Source: an uncultured Bacilli bacterium (GTDB taxonomy: Bacteria; Bacillota_I; Bacilli_A; RF39; UBA660). Taken from it: a stretch of 10,865 bases of DNA. Below, piece after piece: positions 6,026-10,865 of this stretch (positions are counted from its first letter, which is position 1; the number at the start of each line of letters is the position of its first letter). A program made the position numbers and the translations under genes. The stretch is from positions 1 to 10,865 of the forward strand of contig CANNTX010000039.1 in the NCBI GenBank assembly GCA_947522695.1. Direction: 5' to 3'. The notes under the pieces are model-generated. The model searched no databases, was not told where the DNA came from, and saw only the letters and a program-made list of their open reading frames with translations.

Positions 6026-6892
6026 TTAATATAAAATATATATTAAAATAATAAATAAGATTAAATGAATTATTCTTGATTTATAATATAAACTATAATT
6101 TAAAGTGTTTTCTTTATTGAAAATGCTTTTTATTTGGGTAATTATAGATAAACCACTAAAACTCATTAATATAGCAGTGTATATTAATTTATATTTATAG
6201 GTAATATTTGTTTTGTTTATTAAATTTAATCCATTAGTTATTTCAAATATTCCGGTAATTAAAGGATGTTTTATAGGTAATAAATTATTAATAATATTAA
6301 AAAATGTTACGATACCAAATATTGATATTAAAGTATTAAGACTATTAGCAATAGAGTTAACTAAATTAAATTTTTTACTAATAAAGCTCTTATTTAAAGA
6401 TTCGATTTTAATATTTTTATTTATTAAACCAATAATTAAATTTATAAATATATTTAAAATAATAATTATTATACTATCTTTTAAGTTAAGATATTTAGTT
6501 AAAGAAATAATTAATAGTGGGTTAAATAAATTACACATTGATAGTAGTTTAATTGCTTCGGTTTTATTAATATAGTTATTAGTTAGTAGATCATTAATGT
6601 ATTTTGCATTACTGGGACTACCACATATTGATGACATAAAAAATGGATATATAGATATATTATTTAAGTTAAATATTTTAGAAAATACCTTACCTATGGT
6701 GTTACTTAAGATATTAATAAAATTAGTACTTAAAATAAAATCACTTAAGATCATAATGGGAAATATACTAGGAAATAGTGATTTATTAAATAATTCAATT
6801 GATTCAATTGTGCTTAGTACTATAATGTTTCTTTTAAAAAATATTAGTAAAATAAATATAAATATAAGTAAAATTTTAAAAATGTTCTTCAT
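6026..6892 (-). CDS. ylbJ: YlbJ-like integral membrane protein (nucleoside-recognition/Gate type)
   Basis: The protein has 288 residues, is strongly hydrophobic and has several membrane segments. It shows the YlbJ pattern: SLFPSIFPIMILSDF (38-52), a Gly-Ser-Pro-Ser loop CGSPSNAKYINDLL (90-103), and SMCNLFNPLLI (118-128). Bacillus YlbJ is needed for sporulation, but its biochemical activity is unknown, and nothing here shows that this organism sporulates. At 288 residues it is shorter than the about 400 I recall for Bacillus. The start is supported by TAGGAGA five bases before the ATG on the minus strand. It is divergent from ylbL with 32 bp between the starts, matching the ylbJ-ylbK-ylbL neighbourhood known in Bacillus. 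Its stop is three bases from the stop of the convergent pilin-like gene. The protein is very rich in Asn, Ile and Lys, as expected at this low GC. Confidence 0.75.
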   Translation of the reverse strand: MKNIFKILLIFIFILLIFFKRNIIVLSTIESIELFNKSLFPSIFPIMILSDFILSTNFINILSNTIGKVFSKIFNLNNISIYPFFMSSICGSPSNAKYINDLLTNNYINKTEAIKLLSMCNLFNPLLIISLTKYLNLKDSIIIIILNIFINLIIGLINKNIKIESLNKSFISKKFNLVNSIANSLNTLISIFGIVTFFNIINNLLPIKHPLITGIFEITNGLNLINKTNITYKYKLIYTAILMSFSGLSIITQIKSIFNKENTLNYSLYYKSRIIHLILFIILIYILY

Positions 6893-6911
6893 ATATTCTC
6901 CTATTAAGTGA

Positions 6912-6917
6912 TATAAT
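6912..6917 (+). promoter_or_regulatory. -10 box of ylbL, next to the start codon
   Basis: A perfect TATAAT ends only seven bases before the ATG at 6925, so the predicted +1 coincides with the start codon. No Shine-Dalgarno sequence and no good -35 are visible in the 32-bp divergent gap. The same gap holds the TAGGAGA ribosome site of ylbJ on the other strand. Confidence 0.45.
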
Positions 6918-6924
6918 AAATTGT

Positions 6925-7929
6925 ATGGAAAAGTTAAAAAAATTATATAAAAAATATAGTATCTTTAGTTTAAAAGAACTATTCTTCTTAATTATATTTA
7001 TTGTCTTTTGTTTTTATGATACTGGTTATACTGTTTATAAGCCTGGTGGTATTGTAAATATGAATAGTAGAGTAATAGGAGATAATATTTATAGTTCAGA
7101 GGGTTCTTTTAATATGGCTTATGTTACAGCAATGAAGGGAAGAACTCCAATTTATTTGCTTAGTAAATTTATGCCTAATTGGGAAGTTGTTAAAAATAGT
7201 GATGTTTTACTTGATAATGAAACTATGGAAGATGCTAATAAACAGGATAAGTTAGATTATGAGGAAGCAATTAGTAATGCGAAATATGTTGCATTTAATA
7301 AAGCTAACATTGATTATAAAATATTGGGAGAACATTTTTATGCCTATTATATTACTAAAGATAATGTTAGTGATTTAAAAGTAGGAGATGAACTATTAAG
7401 CTATAATAATATTAAATTTAAGAGTACAGAAATTTTAAGTAAATATATTAATGATTTAAATATAGCTGATAATTTATTAATAAAATACAAAAGAAATAAT
7501 AAAGAATATGAAACTTATTCTAAAATTTATGAAGATAATGGTAAGAAGTTAATAGGTATTTCTTCTATTTCAATATTGGATTTAGAAAGTGGTTATAATA
7601 TTGATATTAAGAATAAAGAAAGTGAATCTGGTCCTTCAGGTGGTCTTATAATGGCTTTATCAATATATAATGCGATTACTGAGGGGGATATTACAAAAGG
7701 AAATAAAATAGTTGGTACTGGTACTATTAGTAGAGATGGTACAGTTGGTGAAATTGGGGGAGTGAATTATAAACTTGCTTCGGCTGTTAAAGAGGGTGCA
7801 ACTGTGTTTATTTGTCCAAATGATAATTATGATGAGGTTATGGAAGAAATGGAAAAATATAATTATAATATTAAAATTATAAATGTAGCTACTTTTGATG
7901 AGGCGATAGAAAAACTGGCTGAGTTGTAG
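6925..7929 (+). CDS. ylbL: YlbL/SepM-like membrane-anchored PDZ-Lon (S16) serine protease
   Basis: The protein has 334 residues. It has an N-terminal membrane anchor at about 18-32, an extracytoplasmic region, a PDZ-like segment at about 128-200 (LKVGDELLSYNNIKF) and a C-terminal Lon-type S16 protease domain. The catalytic Ser238 is in SGPSGGLIMAL, and Lys283 is in GGVNYKLASA after the GTISRDGTVGEIGG strand. The 45-residue Ser-Lys spacing fits Lon dyads. In streptococci, SepM trims secreted peptide pheromone outside the membrane, and YlbL acts in Bacillus envelope/division control. The substrate here is unknown. The ATG has no visible Shine-Dalgarno and sits where the transcript would start (see the -10 box). 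The next Met (46) would lose the anchor, so 6925 is kept. It stands next to the divergent ylbJ. Confidence 0.9.
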   Translation: MEKLKKLYKKYSIFSLKELFFLIIFIVFCFYDTGYTVYKPGGIVNMNSRVIGDNIYSSEGSFNMAYVTAMKGRTPIYLLSKFMPNWEVVKNSDVLLDNETMEDANKQDKLDYEEAISNAKYVAFNKANIDYKILGEHFYAYYITKDNVSDLKVGDELLSYNNIKFKSTEILSKYINDLNIADNLLIKYKRNNKEYETYSKIYEDNGKKLIGISSISILDLESGYNIDIKNKESESGPSGGLIMALSIYNAITEGDITKGNKIVGTGTISRDGTVGEIGGVNYKLASAVKEGATVFICPNDNYDEVMEEMEKYNYNIKIINVATFDEAIEKLAEL

Positions 7930-7971
7930 TATTAATGTGGTTAAAATGGCTAATTTAGTGAATTAAATTGC

Positions 7972-8000
7972 TTGATTAATATTATAAACTTAGATATAAT
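7972..8000 (+). promoter_or_regulatory. Promoter of tig
   Basis: TTGATT (7972-7977) and a perfect TATAAT (7995-8000) have 17-bp spacing. The predicted start near 8007 gives a leader of about 20 nt with the strong ribosome site GGGAAGGAAG before ATG 8028. The trigger factor gene therefore appears to have its own transcript. Confidence 0.75.
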
Positions 8001-8027
8001 ATTTTTTGTTAAGGGAAGGAAGATAGA

Positions 8028-9272
8028 ATGAAAAACGTTAAAGAAATAGAATTTAAAGTTGAAGGAAAAAAATGGGATGATTTATTAGATAAAGCATTTA
8101 AAAAGAAATCTAAAGATACCCAAGTTGATGGTTTTAGAAAAGGAAATTGTCCTAAAGAAGTATTTATTAAAAAATTTGGTATTGAATCTTTATATATGGA
8201 AGCAAGTGAAATGGCTTTAGATGAAGCTTATAAAGATGTTATTGCTGAAAATAAATTACATCCTGTTTGCCCTGGTAAAGTAGATATTACTTCAGTAAAT
8301 GAAAAAGGTATTACTTATAAATTTACTATTATTGAAAAACCAGAAGTTAAATTAGGTAAATATACTAAATTAGGTGTTAAAAAAGAAAAAGTAGAAGTTA
8401 CTGAAGAAGAAGTTAATCATGAAATTGAACATTTAAGATCTCATTATGCTGATGTTGTTGAAGAAACTGAAGGAGAAGCATTAAAAGGAGATACTGCTGT
8501 AATTGATTTTGATGGATTTGTTGATGGAGAAAAATTAGAAGGTGGCTCTGGAGCTAATTATCCTTTAGAATTAGGTACTAATACATTTATTCCTGGATTT
8601 GAAGATGGCGTTATTGGAATGAAAGTTGGAGAAGAAAAAGAACTTAACTTAAAATTTCCAGAAGATTATGTTGAAAATTTAAAGGGTAAAGATGTACTAT
8701 TCAAAGTTAAATTAAATTTAATTAAAAAGAGAGTGTTACCTGAAATTAATGAAGAATTCTTTAAAGATTTAGGTTATGACGATGTTAAAGATGAAGCAGG
8801 TTTAAAAGAAAAAGTTAAGGCTGATTTACTTGCTCATAAAGAAGAAGATGCTGAAAATAAATATTTAGATGAATTAATTGGAAAAGCTGCTGAAAATTTA
8901 GAAGTAGAAATTAATCCTGAAATCATTGAAGATGAAAAAGAACGTATGATTGATGATTATAGAAGAGAATTATCAATGCAAGGTATTAGTTTAGAACAAT
9001 ATTTAGAGTTTACAAAAGGAAATTTAGATACTTTAAAGAAAAATATTGAACCACAAGCAGTTGCTAGAATTAAAACTAGATACTTACTTGAAGGTGTTGT
9101 AGAAAAGGAAAATTTAACTGTAACTGATGATGAAGTTAAAGCAGAAGTTAAGAGATTAGCTGAAATGTATGGAACTACTGAAGAAGAAATTACTACTCAT
9201 ATTGGAGATAGTGAAGTTATTGGTTATGATTTAAAAATGCGTAAAGCATTAGACTTTCTTAAAGAAAACTAA
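8028..9272 (+). CDS. tig: Trigger factor, ribosome-associated chaperone and prolyl isomerase
   Basis: Trigger factor binds at the ribosomal exit tunnel and shields nascent chains. The protein has 414 residues with all three domains: the N-terminal ribosome-binding domain with its signature GFRKGNCP (35-42), an FKBP-type peptidyl-prolyl isomerase domain at about 153-233 (GDTAVIDFDGFVDG through FIPGFEDGVIGMKVGE), and the helical C-terminal chaperone arms to 414. The signature lies about 8-10 residues closer to the start than in E. coli or Bacillus, so the first strand region is shortened. No other start is possible, because an in-frame TAA lies at 8010-8012. It is preceded by its own promoter and followed by a clear terminator, so it is a single-gene unit. 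Codons are strongly T-ending (ACT, GTT, GCT), typical of a highly expressed gene here. Confidence 0.97.
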   Translation: MKNVKEIEFKVEGKKWDDLLDKAFKKKSKDTQVDGFRKGNCPKEVFIKKFGIESLYMEASEMALDEAYKDVIAENKLHPVCPGKVDITSVNEKGITYKFTIIEKPEVKLGKYTKLGVKKEKVEVTEEEVNHEIEHLRSHYADVVEETEGEALKGDTAVIDFDGFVDGEKLEGGSGANYPLELGTNTFIPGFEDGVIGMKVGEEKELNLKFPEDYVENLKGKDVLFKVKLNLIKKRVLPEINEEFFKDLGYDDVKDEAGLKEKVKADLLAHKEEDAENKYLDELIGKAAENLEVEINPEIIEDEKERMIDDYRRELSMQGISLEQYLEFTKGNLDTLKKNIEPQAVARIKTRYLLEGVVEKENLTVTDDEVKAEVKRLAEMYGTTEEEITTHIGDSEVIGYDLKMRKALDFLKEN

Positions 9273-9280
9273 TTTTTAGA

Positions 9281-9308
9281 AAGATGACTTGAAAAAGTTG
9301 TCTTTTTT
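9281..9308 (+). terminator. Intrinsic terminator of tig
   Basis: A 10-bp stem (AAGATGACTT at 9281-9290 with AAGTTGTCTT at 9295-9304, two G-U pairs) is closed by a GAAA tetraloop and followed by T residues to 9308. It begins nine bases after the stop codon. Confidence 0.9.
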
Positions 9309-9339
9309 ATTTTTACCAATTTTTAATAAGCCCTAATAA

Positions 9340-9396
9340 CGTCAAGTGAGTGTAAAACTTTTAAAAATTAACAAGTAAAATGACACTTTTTGGGTA
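9340..9396. repeat. Diverged copy of the palindromic element seen at 1690
   Basis: CGTCAAGTGAGTGT (9340-9353) matches CGTCAAGCGAACAT at 1690. After 38 bases (39 in the other copy) both have AAATG followed by a CTT motif and then GGGTAA. Internal symmetry is weak here (AAGTG...CACTT only). Both copies lie just upstream of a gene's promoter region. The copy may belong to the 5' end of the mobile nuclease gene, or be a small independent element. Confidence 0.45.
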
Positions 9397-9409
9397 ATAA
9401 GAATATATA
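9380..9409 (+). promoter_or_regulatory. Possible promoter of the nuclease pseudogene
   Basis: ATGACA (9380-9385) and TATATA (9404-9409) are 18 bp apart. The arrangement copies that at 1739-1767, where the right arm of the palindromic element also provides the -35. Match quality is moderate. Confidence 0.35.
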
Positions 9410-9421
9410 GAGGCGCAAATT

Positions 9422-9443
9422 GTAAGTACTTTTTGGTACTTAC
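9422..9443. promoter_or_regulatory. 8-bp perfect inverted repeat in the nuclease leader
   Basis: GTAAGTAC (9422-9429) and GTACTTAC (9436-9443) flank a 6-base centre. A-residues follow rather than T on the plus strand, and no T-run follows on the minus strand, so it is not a terminator. An RNA hairpin in the leader or a protein-binding site is possible. Confidence 0.45.
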
Positions 9444-9472
9444 TAAAAAAATAAATTGAAGGGAGTTATTTT

Positions 9473-9508
9473 ATGTTTAATTTAAAAGTTATGTTGTTAT
9501 TTCTATAG
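9473..9508 (+). CDS. Possible 11-residue leader peptide
   Basis: ATG 9473 has a good ribosome site, GAAGGGAG (9458-9465), seven bases upstream. It reads MFNLKVMLLFL to TAG at 9506, 29 bases before the nuclease start. It is too short to be judged by content. It could be a chance ORF or a regulatory leader peptide. Confidence 0.2.
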   Translation: MFNLKVMLLFL

Positions 9509-9537
9509 TCAAAGTTAAAGAAAAGGAAGTGGTTTAA

Positions 9538-10481
9538 ATGCATGAATTGATTAAAGAAAAAACAATATATGGTATTACGTTTAAAGTTATTGAAGATAAT
9601 ATTAAAGTGGATAAAGATTTTCAGATACCTTTAATAGAAGATAGATCATTTAGGTATATTTGTCATGTTTATCCTAAAGTTATTATTAAGTTTTTAGCTG
9701 GTGTATGTAACATTGATGAAAATTTAATTGAATCAGCTTATTTTGTAGATACAACAATGCCTGATTTAAGATTTAATGATAAGAAAATTGATGCGTTGAC
9801 TTACTTGTTAGTATCCCACCAGAAGAATATATTAATATAGAGGCTAATACTTCAAATGGCAAGAGTATCTTAATTAAGAATACAAATTATATGTTTAGGT
9901 TTATATTAAGTAAACAAAAAACTGGAAAAGAATTAAAAAGTGTTAAGTTATCACAAGTAAACTTTGATTTATATTCAGAAAAGTTTATGGGAGGGATAGT
10001 AAATATATATACATCAAGAAATAATTTAAATAATAATATCTTACCAGAAATGCCTGTTGTAGTACATATAGGACTTGATAAAGTTTATGATAATCCGTAT
10101 AATGAGAATATAAGTAACTGGAATAAGAGGTTCATGAAAATCTTAACATCAAGAAGTATAAAATATACGGAAGAATTAGCAGGAAAATATAAGGATTTAA
10201 AGGAGGTTGCGAGACTTATGAGGGAATATTCAGAAGATACATCTAACTTAATATATTATGATAAAGAAGCAATGGATGAAAGTATAAGAAAAACTGATCT
10301 TAAGTTTGCAAAAGAAGAAGGATTCGATGATGGATATGATAACGGTGTTATAGACGGAATACATGTAAATTCAATGGAAATTGCTAAAGAGATGCTTAAT
10401 AATAAAATAGATATTAATACAATTATTAAATGTACTAAATTATCAAAGGAAGAAATATTAAAGTTGCAAAAGAACTTATAA
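9538..10481 (+). pseudogene. Rpn-like PD-(D/E)XK nuclease family transposase, frameshifted
   Basis: Two frames together make one protein of about 311 residues, typical of this family, whose members promote DNA recombination or act as transposase-type nucleases. The 5' frame (9538-9840) ends its homologous part at NDKKIDAL, with the Asp of the nuclease core. The 3' frame, open from 9792, continues VSIPPEEYINIEANTS with the next acidic core residue and runs through KNTNYMFRFILSKQKTG to the helical end with KTDLKFAKEEGFDDGYDNG. The combined length is 944 bases, not a multiple of three. Removing eight bases, TTGACTTA (9796-9803), joins the frames as KKIDALVSIPPEE; a one-base deletion is the other explanation. 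The break falls between the core residues, so activity should be lost. There is a good ribosome site, AAGGAAGTGG, before ATG 9538. Its insertion between tig and the ABC-F gene fits a mobile origin, but no clear terminal repeats of a whole element are seen. Confidence 0.75.
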
Positions 10482-10497
10482 TATTTCTTTTATTTTG

Positions 10498-10506
10498 TGT
10501 TATACT
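10498..10506 (+). promoter_or_regulatory. Possible extended -10 promoter of the ABC-F gene
   Basis: TGTTATACT contains TG, one base and TATACT (10501-10506). It predicts a start near 10513 and a leader of about 30 nt that carries the ribosome site GAGAGGTG (10527-10534). No strong -35 is seen. Confidence 0.4.
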
Positions 10507-10542
10507 TTTATTATCGATTAATTAAAGAGAGGTGAATAACTA

Positions 10543-10865
10543 ATGCGATTTGAAAATATATATCTTAATTTTGGTACTCAAGTTGTTTATGATAACGCTA
10601 GTAGCAGTTTTAATGCAAATGACAAAGTTGGAATAGTAGGCGTTAATGGAGCAGGAAAAACAACACTATTTAGAGTGATATTAGGTGAGATTCCTCTTGA
10701 TAATGGTAAAATGGTTATTCCAACTGATTATAAAATTGGTTATTTACCTCAAGTTATTAAAACACCTGAAAATAGTGATTTAACAGTTTTTGAATATTTG
10801 TTAGAAGGTAGACCGATAAAAAGGTTAGAAGAGGAGTTAACTGCTTTATATGAAAAAATGATTAC
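10543..10865 (+). CDS. ABC-F family ATP-binding protein, N-terminal part (runs off the window)
   Basis: The first 107 residues of a soluble double-ABC ATPase are present. Walker A is GVNGAGKTT (33-41) and the Q-loop glutamine is in GYLPQ (Q70). The start MRFENIYLNFG with no membrane segment is typical of ABC-F proteins (Uup, EttA, YdiF, or the antibiotic-resistance types), which act on ribosomes rather than in transport. The sub-family cannot be decided because the inter-domain linker and second ABC domain lie beyond the window. ATG 10543 is preceded by GAGAGGTG at an eight-base spacing. It lies 61 bp after the nuclease pseudogene. Confidence 0.88.
   Translation, partial: MRFENIYLNFGTQVVYDNASSSFNANDKVGIVGVNGAGKTTLFRVILGEIPLDNGKMVIPTDYKIGYLPQVIKTPENSDLTVFEYLLEGRPIKRLEEELTALYEKMI

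Noticed and set aside
6213..6911. Plus-strand ORFs opposite ylbJ (6213-6575, 6597-6911)
   Set aside because: They are antisense shadows; the minus frame has YlbJ motifs and a good ribosome site.
1..10865. DGR template repeat or reverse transcriptase within the window
   Set aside because: The shared TGGTGGCTTCGTGC start occurs only at the two genes, and no reverse transcriptase motif was seen in any coding region.
1..10865. UGA read as Trp, as in Mycoplasma
   Set aside because: All intact genes use TGG for Trp, none needs TGA read-through, and the organism has a wall-synthesis gene.
1..10865. CRISPR array or tRNA/rRNA genes
   Set aside because: No regularly spaced direct repeats and no tRNA- or rRNA-like sequences were seen.

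Overview
The window is very AT-rich and uses the standard code: every recognisable gene closes on TAA or TAG, and no TGA has to be read through. Its housekeeping genes (smc, ftsW/rodA, ylbJ, ylbL, tig and an ABC-F ATPase) point to a low-GC Bacillota/Bacilli-type bacterium, probably an uncultured gut-type lineage near the Mollicutes/Erysipelotrichia. The SEDS glycosyltransferase implies that it still makes peptidoglycan. This placement is inferred from gene content and composition, not from a tree.

Layout, left to right. (1) The 3' half of smc (to 1664). (2) A palindromic promoter region (1690-1793) that drives a membrane-anchored surface protein with a C-terminal lectin-like domain of the DUF6273 type (1786-3147). 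(3) A GC-rich, structured intergenic stretch that ends in an intrinsic terminator (3191-3352). (4) A two-gene unit, ftsW/rodA (3381-4535) overlapped by one base by a type IV pilin-like gene (4535-6022) whose C-terminus is a paralogous DUF6273-type domain. (5) ylbJ on the minus strand (6026-6892), divergent from ylbL (6925-7929). (6) tig, encoding trigger factor (8028-9272), with a clear promoter and terminator. (7) A second, diverged copy of the palindromic element, followed by a frameshifted PD-(D/E)XK transposase-type nuclease (9538-10481). (8) The start of an ABC-F gene (10543 to the end).

The notable system is the pair of surface proteins. Each ends in a 41-42 residue cassette that starts with the same 14 bases (coding WWLRA) and ends in YGFAPAFRIG and a stop. 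Inside the cassettes the residues differ strongly, GC rises to about 46-47 %, and almost every codon ends in a pyrimidine, although the gene bodies favour A-ending codons. This is what the variable region of a diversity-generating retroelement (DGR) looks like: a lectin fold, a 3'-terminal position, and NNY codons derived from AAY template codons. No template repeat or reverse transcriptase lies in the window, so DGR action is an inference. If it is right, the cell diversifies one binding domain on two carriers, a TasA/SipW-type exported protein and a pilin. The promoter of the first gene also has a G6 tract in its -35/-10 spacer and could be phase-variable.
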